This document shows, piece by piece, positions 26,433 to 35,490 of a DNA stretch of 64,000 nucleotides; the first letter of the stretch is position 1, and each line of letters begins with the position of its first letter. The stretch covers positions 151,863-215,862 of the forward strand of contig JAEXGH010000016.1 in the NCBI GenBank assembly GCA_023450935.1, written 5' to 3'. Source of the stretch: Verrucomicrobiota bacterium. Lineage in GTDB: Bacteria > Verrucomicrobiota > Verrucomicrobiia > Opitutales > Intestinicryptomonadaceae. The translations under genes and the position numbers were made by a program. Below the pieces are notes generated by a model that saw nothing but the letters and a program-made list of their open reading frames with translations, did not search any database and was not told where the DNA came from.

Positions 26433-27671
26433 CTACTTGTAGAGGTCGCCGAAATTTGCGGGCGCGGGAACGCCGTCGGCAATTGATTTTTTGATTTTTT
26501 CGGCAAGGGCTTTCAAGCCCGCGGATTTTTCGGTTGCGATGATGTCGTCGCAATACTTCGACGCCTTTGCGGTATCGCGCAAAACGCCCGCCCCCGCCCA
26601 AATTTTCCACACCAAATGGATTTTGTTTATTCCGTCGAGGTTCTTTGCGGCGCGGTCGAGCCACATTGAGGCCTTCCGCACGTCTTTGTGTTCGCCGTCT
26701 TCGGAATAGACGTTCGAAAGGCGGACGGCGAAAACGGGGTCGGTTTTTGCCAGCGTTTCCAGCATTGAAACGCCTTTGGAAAAGTCTTTGCCGACGAACC
26801 GCCCCTCGATATACATCGAAGCCAAAAGCTCCATTGAACGCCTGTGTCCGCGGTCGGCGGCGTTGCGCAGCCAGAATACGGCGCGCGGAATACTTTTGGC
26901 AAAACCGCCCTTACCCGACAAAAATTTGCGGTAGACCTCATACATTGCGTCGGCGTCTCCCGCCTGGGCAAGCTTTAGTTGCGCCTGCGATTTTTTCGTC
27001 CTCCAATAGGAGAGTTTTTGGGCGTCGGAGGCGTTTTTGTAAATGGAGACGAGTTGGTCAATCGCACCGATATGCCCGCCCTCGCCCGCTTTTTCGAGCC
27101 AATAGAACGCCTTTTGCCTGTTCGCGGGAAGCATATATCCGTAGATGAACGAATTTGCCAGCGCGTATTGTTCGGTGGGAGTGCCCAGCTCAGCCGCCTT
27201 TTCGCGCCAGTAGACCGCCTTTTCAACATCGCGCCCAACAAGCTTGCCGTCGGAGTAAAGCATTGAAAGGAAATTCATTGCCGCCGTGTTGTTTTGCAAC
27301 GCCGACTTTTCAAGCCACTGTTGCGCAGCCGCGCCGTTTTGCGGAACGTTTGCAAGCCCGCGCGAATAGATTACGCCGAGGGCAAGCTGCGCCTGCGCGT
27401 CGCCCTTTGAGGCTTTAAGAAAGAGCGACTCAAGCTCGCTTTCCGACACCGAACTTTTTGCGCCCAATACGGGCGGCTGCATTGTAGATGCGGGAACGCC
27501 CGTTTTGGAAGCCTCGCCCGATTGTCCGCCCGCCGGCCGCCCCGCAACAGGTTGCGGCTGCTGCACCGGCTGCGCGGAGCCTGCCGCAATTTCGCCCAAA
27601 GACTGCGCGCAAACCGCGCCCGCGCCCACGGCACAAGCTGTAAAAGCTGCGACTCGCAAAAAAATACTCAT
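26433..27671 (-). CDS. Secreted Sel1-repeat (TPR-like) protein
   Basis: 412 aa, with a signal peptide ending VGAGAVCAQS and a Pro/Gln-rich linker. From about residue 85 it carries eight or so Sel1-type helical repeats of about 36 residues, for example AQLALGVIYSRGLANVPQNG, AAMNFLSMLYSDGKLVGRDV and AVFWLRNAADRGHRRSMELL. These are protein-interaction scaffolds. The start at 27671 overlaps the arnD stop by four bases (ATGA), which supports it over the in-frame 27731. Co-transcription with arn genes suggests an envelope role, not known further. Confidence 0.85.
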   Translation of the reverse strand: MSIFLRVAAFTACAVGAGAVCAQSLGEIAAGSAQPVQQPQPVAGRPAGGQSGEASKTGVPASTMQPPVLGAKSSVSESELESLFLKASKGDAQAQLALGVIYSRGLANVPQNGAAAQQWLEKSALQNNTAAMNFLSMLYSDGKLVGRDVEKAVYWREKAAELGTPTEQYALANSFIYGYMLPANRQKAFYWLEKAGEGGHIGAIDQLVSIYKNASDAQKLSYWRTKKSQAQLKLAQAGDADAMYEVYRKFLSGKGGFAKSIPRAVFWLRNAADRGHRRSMELLASMYIEGRFVGKDFSKGVSMLETLAKTDPVFAVRLSNVYSEDGEHKDVRKASMWLDRAAKNLDGINKIHLVWKIWAGAGVLRDTAKASKYCDDIIATEKSAGLKALAEKIKKSIADGVPAPANFGDLYK

Positions 27672-28552
27672 ACTTTCTGGACGGCGAGCAGTCCGCTCCT
27701 TTCGGGGAACGGCGACATTTGCATATCGCACACGGGAAGTTTGGCACGGTCGAGCGTTTCGGCGTAGTCGCGCAAACGCACGAACTGCGCACCGGTTTTT
27801 TTAAGGCGAGACAAAAATTTCTCGAACCAGTCGAAGAACGCCGCGCCCTCGAGCTCTGCGTGGATTGTCATCACGGAAAAATCGCGTTTTGCAATTTCGG
27901 CAGCGTAGAAATCGGCGGCGGCGGAGAGTTTGTCGCGGCAGAGGAATTCGTCGAGCGTCGGCAACGTGGAGGGAATCTGGATTGTATTGTATATGCGCCC
28001 TTCGAAACGCGGCACGAACGGGAACGCCCCGCGAGAATCGCTCGAATAACGCATTGAAAATGCGTCCTGCAACGCCAGATAGTCGGCGCTCACCTGCCAG
28101 CCCGCGCTTCCGCAACTGTCGCATTTGCGCCCCGTAATTTGCGCAACGGCGTTGAGCGCGGCGCAAAATTCGCGCTCTATTTCGGCGCGTTTCATTTTGG
28201 CGAGGCGGTTCTGCCACTTGTAGTGGCTCCAAGAATGCACTCCGCACTCAAAGCCCGCGCCGTAAATTTCGCCCAACACCTGCGGGCATGTTTCGGAAAT
28301 CAGGGGCGACGGCAGCAACGTGCCCCGGAGCAGCGTTTTCAGCGGATAGTTCCCCGCGACGTTGCTTTTGAGGCACTTTGCTACGAACCCCTTGTTGAAG
28401 ACGCGAAAGATTGAACGCCCCATTTGGTCTTCGCCGAGTGCGAACAAAAAGGTGGCGTCAACGTCATAGGCCTTAAAAAGGGACGCCAGTTTTAACGCCC
28501 CTTTTTTTGTGCCCTCAAGCGTGTCTACATCAACCTTGAATGCAATCTTCAT
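27668..28552 (-). CDS. arnD: ArnD-like undecaprenyl-phosphate L-Ara4FN deformylase (polysaccharide deacetylase)
   Basis: 294-aa NodB-fold deacetylase. The opening KIAFKVDVDTLEGTKKG and then FALGEDQMGRSIFRVFN, LKSNVA, ECGVHSWSHYKWQNR (His metal ligands), GSAGWQVSADYLA and MRYSSDSRGAFPFVP line up with ArnD of enterobacteria almost segment by segment. In that pathway ArnD removes the formyl group from the lipid-linked 4-amino-4-deoxyarabinose before transfer to lipid A. Overlaps the upstream decarboxylase gene by 23 bases. No signal peptide. Confidence 0.85.
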   Translation of the reverse strand: MKIAFKVDVDTLEGTKKGALKLASLFKAYDVDATFLFALGEDQMGRSIFRVFNKGFVAKCLKSNVAGNYPLKTLLRGTLLPSPLISETCPQVLGEIYGAGFECGVHSWSHYKWQNRLAKMKRAEIEREFCAALNAVAQITGRKCDSCGSAGWQVSADYLALQDAFSMRYSSDSRGAFPFVPRFEGRIYNTIQIPSTLPTLDEFLCRDKLSAAADFYAAEIAKRDFSVMTIHAELEGAAFFDWFEKFLSRLKKTGAQFVRLRDYAETLDRAKLPVCDMQMSPFPERSGLLAVQKV

Positions 28553-29576
28553 AATCCTTGCCGAGCAGGTGGAAGTCGAGAATGCGTTTGATTGAAGTCT
28601 TCAAGTCGGTAGTGGGCGTCCAGCCGAGCACCTCTCTGGCGCGGATTACCGACGGCACGCGGCGGTCGGCGTCCTGATAACCTTCGCCGTAGTATTCGTC
28701 GCCGGTTACGACCTCTATTTTTGCGGCCTCCGCAAAGCGCGCATACTCGGGATATTCGGCAAACGCCGCCACGAGCATTTGCGCAAGCTCCTTGATTGAA
28801 TATTCTTCGCGCGGGTTGCCGATGTTGAATATTTCGGAGTCGGCGCAGCCGTTTTTGTTTTCGATTATGCGGACAAGGCAGTCAATGCCGTCGTCGATAA
28901 ACGTGAAGCAACGCTTTTGAACGCCGCCGTTTACAAGCTTTATCGGCTTGCCGTTGAGAATGTTGTGGGCGAACTGCGTTATCACGCGCGAAGAGCCCTC
29001 TTTCTTGGCGTTTATGTCGTCCAAGCGCGGGCCGATGAAATTGAATGGGCGGAAAATGGAGAACTGAAGCCCCTCATGCTTGCCCAACGCCCAAATGAGG
29101 CGGTCGAGCATCTGCTTTATACACGAATATATCCAGCGTTCGTTCTTGATAGGCCCGAGAACAAGCGGCGACGAGTATTCGTCGAAGGCGGCGTCGGGGC
29201 ACATTCCGTAAACTTCCGAAGTTGACGGGAATATAACGCGCTTGCCCAAGCGCGCGCAGGTTTTGATTATGCTCGCGTTCAGCTCGAAATCGAGATTGTA
29301 TACGCGCAGCGGGTCTTTGACGTAGAGCGCGGGCGTAGCGATTGCAATCAGCGGCAAAACGATATCGCATTCGGCGATTGCGCGGTCGATTGACTCGGGG
29401 TTTTTGAGCGCATCGACAGCCTCGAACCTAAAACGCGGACTTTTTATAACGTTGCCGAGCTTGGTTGACGCCAAGTCCATTCCGACAATGTCGAACGATG
29501 TCTGTTTCAGCAGCTTCCACACGAGCGAAGAACCTATGAAACCGTTTACGCCTAAAATTAAAACTTTTTTATTCAT
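28530..29576 (-). CDS. UDP-glucuronate decarboxylase / ArnA C-terminal-type SDR
   Basis: 348-aa extended short-chain dehydrogenase. GVNGFIGSSLVWKLL binds NAD. The catalytic residues are in PSTSEVYGMCPDAAF (Ser and Glu of the ArnA type) and YSCIKQMLDRLIW (YxxxK). RPFNFIGPRLDDINAKKEGSSRV is also that of ArnA. The family oxidises UDP-glucuronate and decarboxylates it to UDP-4-keto-pentose. Enterobacterial ArnA is a fusion with an N-terminal formyltransferase; here the dehydrogenase stands alone at the usual length of its own domain. First gene of the overlapping three-gene operon with arnD and the Sel1 gene. Confidence 0.87.
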   Translation of the reverse strand: MNKKVLILGVNGFIGSSLVWKLLKQTSFDIVGMDLASTKLGNVIKSPRFRFEAVDALKNPESIDRAIAECDIVLPLIAIATPALYVKDPLRVYNLDFELNASIIKTCARLGKRVIFPSTSEVYGMCPDAAFDEYSSPLVLGPIKNERWIYSCIKQMLDRLIWALGKHEGLQFSIFRPFNFIGPRLDDINAKKEGSSRVITQFAHNILNGKPIKLVNGGVQKRCFTFIDDGIDCLVRIIENKNGCADSEIFNIGNPREEYSIKELAQMLVAAFAEYPEYARFAEAAKIEVVTGDEYYGEGYQDADRRVPSVIRAREVLGWTPTTDLKTSIKRILDFHLLGKDYEDCIQG

Positions 29577-29595
29577 AACAAATAAATCGGGGGAA

Positions 29596-29624
29596 ACAAT
29601 GCCGACCGCGCAAACGCGGCCGGC
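29596..29624 (-). terminator. Possible terminator after the vWA-like gene
   Basis: On the minus strand GCCGGCCGCG (29624-29615) and CGCGGTCGGC (29610-29601) form a 10-bp stem with a 4-base loop and one G-T pair. It is followed by ATTGTTT only, so a short T tract. It separates the vWA operon from the arn operon. Confidence 0.5.
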
Positions 29625-29634
29625 GCGGAAATGC

Positions 29635-31029
29635 CTATTCTTTAACTGCGCTCAAACCGCGCAAAATCCGCGTTCTTCCGCCGTTGTTTGAAATGCAGAA
29701 TGTTTTGATTCCCTTCATTTCGTTCTGGTTGATTGTTTCGTCTTTGCCTTTGAAAACAATCATATTCACGACGGGCGGACGCAGGTTTCTGTCGGTGTAG
29801 ATTTCCTTGAGGAGCTTCTTTTGGTAGTAGGTGAAAATACCGCGCGCGCCGTATGTTTTGTATATCATCTTGGGGGGACGCGCTTTTACGGCAGGAGGCT
29901 TGGGCCCCTCGTATTTGGCATTGAATTTTTGTTCGCGCATTGCCTGCGGGACTGTTCCGACATAGAGCGGAATTCCCTTCGACGCGCGGGTGCGGTTTGT
30001 GGAGGCAATCCACTGCCTGCCCTTTTTATAGCCTTCGCGCGTAAGTTTATTTTGCTCAAACTGGTATTTGTGGCGTTCGTCGTCGCCCCACTTGGCCGCC
30101 TTCAACTGGCGGTCGCGGTCGTTGAGGTATTTCTCCATCTGTTTTTGATAACGCTGGGTCTGGGCGTCGGTAAAGGGTTGATTGATTCTTTCGGGACTTG
30201 TCCAAGACGTAGTCAAAAACCATATTGCGTCGGCACCCTGTTCGAGCGCAGCCTGATAGACGCGGTAGATGTTCGCCGAACTCTCCTGTCCGGGGGGGAG
30301 GGGGATAAAGTCGAATTTCAATTCATACTGCCTGCCGCGCACGCCTATGAGTTTCAGGCTCGAGTTAATCGGGTCAATCCAGCCGCCGGCAAGCCTTTTG
30401 TTTACGGGAGTCGCCGCAACGAGGTTCGGCTGGAAAAAGCTCATGCGCGTCCCGCTTGTCACGTCGAACGCCATGAGGTTGAACAGCGAAGTTGACGGCA
30501 GTTGGTTAACGAGCTTTTTGATGTCTTCGCGGATAACCTTGTAAGTGTCCAAACCGCCGCGTTCGTCTGTCATCAGATAGGGGCTTGCGTCCACACAAAT
30601 GAGGATTTTTTCCGCCTTCGCCGAAAGGCCGAACAGATTGACGGTGGAGACCGTGATTTTCATATTCGCGCTAATCTGCTTGTCGGAAATAGTCGAAATG
30701 CCGCCGCCCGTAGCGAAAGACGAAGGCAGGTTGATTTTCACCTCGGGGGTGTTGATGTTGTTTGCCTTGGAGATGCTTATGCGCTTTGTGAGTTTCGACG
30801 CCTTTTTCTGTTGGCGTTCAACCTGCACTTTTTGCATCTGCGGGGCGTGGTCAACCTTTTCGACCGCCTCCGGAGGTTTAAATTCCACTTCGTCCTCCAG
30901 AATAGTGCGCGTTACGACATAACTTCCGAAGCTGACCAGCAATGTAATCTGCAATATCGCCACAACTACAAAGACTTTATACAGAAGTCCCTTTTTCTCT
31001 TTTTTGGGTTTAAAGCGGTGTAATTTCAT
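29635..31029 (-). CDS. Membrane-anchored protein with degenerate von Willebrand A-like domain
   Basis: 464 aa. A short basic cytoplasmic head (MKLHRFKPKKEKKG) precedes one membrane helix (about residues 17-40), then a Pro/Lys/Gln-rich periplasmic stretch (FKPPEAVEKVDHAPQMQ) reminiscent of TonB-type stalks. Residues about 160-360 resemble a vWA fold: ILICVDASPYL in the MIDAS position (DxSxY instead of DxSxS), then NLMAFD and GADAIWFLTTSW as later strands. A charged coiled insert follows, then a C-terminal strand (VVNMIVFKG). Metal binding may be lost. Last gene of a three-gene operon with two TPR proteins. No named family recognised. Confidence 0.65.
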   Translation of the reverse strand: MKLHRFKPKKEKKGLLYKVFVVVAILQITLLVSFGSYVVTRTILEDEVEFKPPEAVEKVDHAPQMQKVQVERQQKKASKLTKRISISKANNINTPEVKINLPSSFATGGGISTISDKQISANMKITVSTVNLFGLSAKAEKILICVDASPYLMTDERGGLDTYKVIREDIKKLVNQLPSTSLFNLMAFDVTSGTRMSFFQPNLVAATPVNKRLAGGWIDPINSSLKLIGVRGRQYELKFDFIPLPPGQESSANIYRVYQAALEQGADAIWFLTTSWTSPERINQPFTDAQTQRYQKQMEKYLNDRDRQLKAAKWGDDERHKYQFEQNKLTREGYKKGRQWIASTNRTRASKGIPLYVGTVPQAMREQKFNAKYEGPKPPAVKARPPKMIYKTYGARGIFTYYQKKLLKEIYTDRNLRPPVVNMIVFKGKDETINQNEMKGIKTFCISNNGGRTRILRGLSAVKE

Positions 31030-31055
31030 AAATCGTATTTGTTTAAGTTCAAAAG

Positions 31056-32210
31056 CTATTCGTCGTCATCATCATCATCGTCGTCGTCGTGCGACATTTC
31101 GGAGACGACTTTCTTTTCGATTTTCACGAATTCCTTTTCGCCTTTTGCGGCAAACGGACTTTCCGGATACATTGCCTTGATTTGCGCGAAAATTTCGTTT
31201 GAGGCGTTGAAGTTCTTTACCGCTTTATACGCCATACCCGTTTTGAACAGAAGTTCGGGCATCCACTCGGAGGCGACTTTGCCGAAAACAATGCCCTCCG
31301 AATACGCGTCGAGCGCGCCCGCGACACTAGGCTTTTTGGGGTCAGTCTGGCGCAGGTCGCCCTGCAACATTTTATAGAGCGAGAACGCTCCGTTTTGGCG
31401 GTCTATTTTAAGCGCGCCCAAGTAAATTTCCGCCGAATTGCGCTGGCCGAGAACGATATCGCAATACGTTCCCCACAGTTTGAATTCGTCGGCGCGCGGA
31501 TTGCCCGACGCCCCGAGTTTGGAGTATATCGGCAGGATTTCCTTGATTTTGCCCGCGCTTTTGAGCTGCGAAAGCACGTTTGCAACGGAATCGGCAGCGG
31601 CGAACTGCGTTTTGTCCTTCAGGTCAACGCGCTCAGCCAAAGAAACCGCGGCGGCAAACCTGCCCTTTTTGCAGAGAGCGTCGGCAACTTCCATAACGTT
31701 GTTTATAACGGGAGCAGACGCCAACTCTATCGGCAACGATTTCGCGAATGCCTCCGCCTCGACAAGGCGTCCGGAATTAAGCAGCGACGTTATGAATATG
31801 TCCACATATCCGTCCGCGCTGAACACGCCCTCGCTCAACGCGCAAAGGGGAGCTACCGGATAAACCACGGGGCGCAACTTTTCGACCGCCAGCTCCCATT
31901 CGCCCGCGCCGTATGCCCTTGCCGCCGCCTTGATGGCGTCGTCGTCGGCTTTGAGGACGAACTTGAACGTATCCGACCCGCGTTCGACAGTCAAGTCGGA
32001 TCCGGTGGAGTCTATGAACACCACATTTTTACCCGAAATTTCCTTGAACGTGACGGGATTTTCCTTGCCCTCCACAAGATACGCAAGCGAGGCTTTTTTT
32101 TCGGAAAAATCGCCGACGTATGATCTGTCTTCCTTCGGTTCGGCGGAAACCGCCCCGAACGCGAACAACGCAAGCAACAACGCCGCAAAATTTAGCTTTT
32201 TCATTCTCAT
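31056..32210 (-). CDS. Secreted tetratricopeptide-type protein with poly-Asp tail
   Basis: 384 aa. Signal peptide (KKLNFAALLLALFAFGAVSAE), a small beta-rich N-terminal part, then helical pairs of TPR character from about residue 80 (AAARAYGAGEWELAVEKL, FKTGMAYKAVKNFNASNEIF). The C-terminus is DDDDDDDDDE, encoded by a GAC/GAT run at 31059-31085. The start could be 32210 or 32204 (both 8-14 bases after the stop of the preceding TPR gene); 32231 would overlap it. An acidic tail may bind metal or basic partners. Function unknown; sits between the large TPR gene and the vWA-like gene. Confidence 0.75.
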   Translation of the reverse strand: MRMKKLNFAALLLALFAFGAVSAEPKEDRSYVGDFSEKKASLAYLVEGKENPVTFKEISGKNVVFIDSTGSDLTVERGSDTFKFVLKADDDAIKAAARAYGAGEWELAVEKLRPVVYPVAPLCALSEGVFSADGYVDIFITSLLNSGRLVEAEAFAKSLPIELASAPVINNVMEVADALCKKGRFAAAVSLAERVDLKDKTQFAAADSVANVLSQLKSAGKIKEILPIYSKLGASGNPRADEFKLWGTYCDIVLGQRNSAEIYLGALKIDRQNGAFSLYKMLQGDLRQTDPKKPSVAGALDAYSEGIVFGKVASEWMPELLFKTGMAYKAVKNFNASNEIFAQIKAMYPESPFAAKGEKEFVKIEKKVVSEMSHDDDDDDDDDE

Positions 32211-32217
32211 TGCCTTA

Positions 32218-35200
32218 TTACAAAGTTTCATTTAACAGTTGGATTTCCGAATATTCGGGCGACTTTTTGTTCGAGGCGTTGTTGAGGAACTCCACGCACA
32301 TCGCCTTCGCCTCTGGATTCTTCCCCTGCCCCGACAACAACTTCGCCGAAGCCAAAACCGCCTTGCCCGTCCAGTTGTAGCAGTTGGCAAAACCCAACGC
32401 GCAGCGGTCGTAATACATGAGGGCGTCGTCGATTTTATTTTGCGCCTGCGACATTTCGCCGAGTTTGTAAAGGGCCTCCGCGTGGGCTTCGCCGCGCCAA
32501 GCGGGCGAGCGCAGAACCTTTTCGTATTCCTTCTTTGCCTGATTGCGTTTGCCGAGTTTCGAATAGGCGTCGCCCTTGTAGATTACAGCCTTTGCGGCGC
32601 GTTCGTCGCCGGGGAATTCCTCCTCTATTTCAGTGTAGAGCTTGAGGACTTCGCCCCAGTTTTTCTGGCGTTGTTCGAGCGAAGCCGCCGCGAAGAGAAT
32701 GTCGATACCGTATTCGAATTCTTCGCGCTCGCGCCCCTCTTTATACGCCTTGCGAGCCTGCGCCGCCCCGTATTTTTCGTTCTGCGCGCCGATGTAGACG
32801 AGTGTTCTTACCGACGCCTTTTTGAGGTCGTCGTCGTTGAACATTTTATCGTGTTTGACGGGTTTGCCGATATTGTCAAGCACCATCAGCATTCTGTATT
32901 CAAGCGTCTGGTTTTTTGCCTTTCGCGCCTTTTCCAAGATTCCGCCGAACACCGCCTCCGTTCCGCCCTTCGGGTAGGTTGCAATCTGTTTTTCGTATTT
33001 GGCGAGCAGGTCTTCGAGAATCTTTTTATCTTTGAAAAGGTTTACACCGAACTTCTTGTCGCGCTTGAAACTTTCGTAAAGTTGCTTGTCGATTCTCGGG
33101 TGCGAGTGGAAGTAGCGGTAGCGTTCCGCGGGAACGGCAACCATGTCGGCAAGCAGCTTTTTGTCGGTAAACAACTGCTGCAGGAATTCGGAAGACGCCT
33201 TCATTTTTGCCATATTGGCATTGTAGATTTTTTCGTATGCCAAAATCATTCTGTCTACGGCGTCGTCTTTGGGATTGCCGCCGAACTTTTCTATTGCCGA
33301 AGAGAACTCGTGCAGGGCATCGGCGGGCGCACCGAGCATTTCCAGAGCCTTGCCCCTATTGTAGGCCGCCTCCGACAAATTTCCCTGCGGGTATTTCTTG
33401 ACGTATTCGTCCATAAGGGCGATTTCGTCGCTGTATTTTTCCACATTGTGCAGAAGTTTTGCCGCCTGCATATAGGCGCTGTCGATAAACGTTTTGTTCT
33501 TGGTGAACTGCTCCACTTTTTTGTAGTGGGAAGTCGCGATTGCAACCTCGTTGACGTTTGCGTAAATGTCGCCGAGGAAGAATTCAACTTCGCCGCGCAG
33601 ACCGCTTTTTGGGAAACGCTGGATGAAATCTTCAAGGGTGTCGCGCGCTTCGGTAAAGTTGCCCGCGCCGAACGCCGCAACACCCCTGCGGTAGAGCCCG
33701 TCTTCGCAATAGACGCCGACGGGGAAGGTTTCCGTCATAGTCTTGAACATTTTCATCGCCTTTTCAAAGTCGCCTTTTGCCATATAACCCATGCCCGTCC
33801 AATACATGCAGGACTCCGACAGGGTGGAATCGGGATACCGTTTGATGTATCCAGTGAAGACTTTTATGAGGTCGTCGTATTTTTTCTTGGAAAGCCACGT
33901 TTTGCCCAAGAGGAATATGACATCGCGCGACTGCGACGCCTCGTCGCCGTTTTCGGCAATGAATTTCTGGGCGGTTGCGTAGAAGACATCGTATTCTTTT
34001 TTCTTGAGGTAATACTGAATAAGCCCGAGGTTCACGTCTTTTTCATACTGACCGTTTTTGAACTGCTTCAGATACTCGTTGCCGAGTTCGAACATTGTCT
34101 CGAGCTTGTTCACCCTAAGTGCGCAAACGATTGCCGCGAAATAGAAGTCCTCTATATTTTGGTGTTTGGGGAACTGCTTCAGAAGCTGGTAATACGCCCA
34201 GAAGCTTTCGTAGTCGCGCTGGGAGAGCATGTAGTTGTTGGCGACTCTCGCCATGAGCTGGTCGCCCATCTGCGGAACCGTCTGCGCAGCCTTGAGCATG
34301 GACTCGAGCGTCTTGAGCTTATTCGAGGAGTCCACAACCTGCGGGCTGTTGGGATTGAGGCGTTTTGCCGCGTTGAGTTTTGCTGTTTCGTCGGCTATGA
34401 ACTGCCTGAAGTTTGCAATCATAACGTCCCTATCGAAAACGAGGTTAAAGAAAACCATTGCCTCGCTGTATTTACCCTGTTTGGAAAGCTCGTCGCCCGC
34501 CTTGATGAACTCTATGTTCAGGGACGGGTCGTTTCTTGCCACGTTGTTGTAAACCATGTAGGGTATGTATTTGCGGGCGTCGTCGTATTTCTTTTCGGCG
34601 AAGCAGCCCTGAATGAGCGCGGAGGCAGCCATTACCTTGTCGTCGGTCTTCGCCGATTCGTTCAGAAGCCTTTCGAACCACGGCTTGCCGATTTTCCACT
34701 TTCTATTGTTGAAAAGCGACACGCAAATGCGGCGGACAAGCTCGAACTTCTCCTTGTTGGAGAGTTTGGAGGCGTAGGGCTGCTTAAGCAGAAGCGAGCG
34801 CGTAGCAACGGCGTTTTCGAACTGCTTGATTGCCTCGAAGCAATTCGACTTGGTCTTGATTGCGTCGATTACAAATTCGCCGTCGGGATAATTCTTGATT
34901 ACCTTGTCGAAACCGGCAACCGCCTTTTTGACGAGCGCGGGGTTGGCATAGCCGCCCGCGTCGTATTCCTGCAGGTAGCTGTATGCCTCGAAGAAGTAGA
35001 ATTGCTGCAAAAGCGCGCGCAGGGCCTTGTCTTCCGAGCTTTCGATTCGCTTGATAAGCTCGACGATATACGGGCGCGCTTCCAAATATCTGTGCGCGTT
35101 CGCCAAGTTTACGGCTTCGTCCTTAAGTTCGGTAGTGCTCATATTCGCGGCGTCCTGCGCGTAGGCGCAGGCGGAACAAACCGCTAGCAAAACGGCGACT

Positions 35201-35235
35201 GCCGCTTTTTTTATGGTGTTCAATCCAAGCTTCAT
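32218..35235 (-). CDS. Large secreted tetratricopeptide repeat protein
   Basis: 1005 aa. Signal peptide (MKLGLNTIKKAAVAVLLAVC, cleavage after CAYA) and almost continuous TPR-like helix pairs to the C-terminus, for example DVIFLLGKTWLSKKKYDDLI, CMYWTGMGYMAKGDFEKAMK and EALYKLGEMSQAQNKIDDAL. Similar to outer-envelope TPR scaffolds such as YfgL/BamD-like and tol-associated YbgF-like proteins, but far longer. First gene of an operon with a second TPR and a vWA-like protein; gaps 7 and 26 bases. Predicted periplasmic or outer-membrane associated scaffold. No enzymatic motif seen. Confidence 0.82.
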   Translation of the reverse strand: MKLGLNTIKKAAVAVLLAVCSACAYAQDAANMSTTELKDEAVNLANAHRYLEARPYIVELIKRIESSEDKALRALLQQFYFFEAYSYLQEYDAGGYANPALVKKAVAGFDKVIKNYPDGEFVIDAIKTKSNCFEAIKQFENAVATRSLLLKQPYASKLSNKEKFELVRRICVSLFNNRKWKIGKPWFERLLNESAKTDDKVMAASALIQGCFAEKKYDDARKYIPYMVYNNVARNDPSLNIEFIKAGDELSKQGKYSEAMVFFNLVFDRDVMIANFRQFIADETAKLNAAKRLNPNSPQVVDSSNKLKTLESMLKAAQTVPQMGDQLMARVANNYMLSQRDYESFWAYYQLLKQFPKHQNIEDFYFAAIVCALRVNKLETMFELGNEYLKQFKNGQYEKDVNLGLIQYYLKKKEYDVFYATAQKFIAENGDEASQSRDVIFLLGKTWLSKKKYDDLIKVFTGYIKRYPDSTLSESCMYWTGMGYMAKGDFEKAMKMFKTMTETFPVGVYCEDGLYRRGVAAFGAGNFTEARDTLEDFIQRFPKSGLRGEVEFFLGDIYANVNEVAIATSHYKKVEQFTKNKTFIDSAYMQAAKLLHNVEKYSDEIALMDEYVKKYPQGNLSEAAYNRGKALEMLGAPADALHEFSSAIEKFGGNPKDDAVDRMILAYEKIYNANMAKMKASSEFLQQLFTDKKLLADMVAVPAERYRYFHSHPRIDKQLYESFKRDKKFGVNLFKDKKILEDLLAKYEKQIATYPKGGTEAVFGGILEKARKAKNQTLEYRMLMVLDNIGKPVKHDKMFNDDDLKKASVRTLVYIGAQNEKYGAAQARKAYKEGREREEFEYGIDILFAAASLEQRQKNWGEVLKLYTEIEEEFPGDERAAKAVIYKGDAYSKLGKRNQAKKEYEKVLRSPAWRGEAHAEALYKLGEMSQAQNKIDDALMYYDRCALGFANCYNWTGKAVLASAKLLSGQGKNPEAKAMCVEFLNNASNKKSPEYSEIQLLNETL

Positions 35236-35490
35236 TTTTTCTTATTTTTAAAGTTTACACACAACGCCGATTTCGGCGCGCCATATTCCGCCGCCGAACC
35301 GATTGTCGCTTTAGGTGGATTATTCAACAAAACAATTGCGCACTTTTCCAGCTTTTTTTTAAGTAATTGCAAACTTTATACACAAAAAACTGTTGAAGAA
35401 ATATCCAGAAAGTGTAAACTGCCACGCATTTTTACCACGGGGTCGTGCGCGTTTTCGGCGCTCGCGCCCATACAATCAGCGACTATTACA
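35236..35490. other. Divergent intergenic region between the TPR operon and ilvB
   Basis: 255 bases, holding the promoters of both directions by position. AT-rich centre with TTGCAA at 35367-35372 but no pair of boxes I would defend. No tRNA, no repeat of the cluster family, no gene, and no leader peptide of the Leu/Ile/Val-rich kind recognised before ilvB. Confidence 0.5.

Noticed and set aside
32239..35187. Open frame of 982 codons opposite the large TPR gene
   Set aside because: Antisense to a TPR gene with a signal peptide and repeats. The reverse translation has no signal or repeats.
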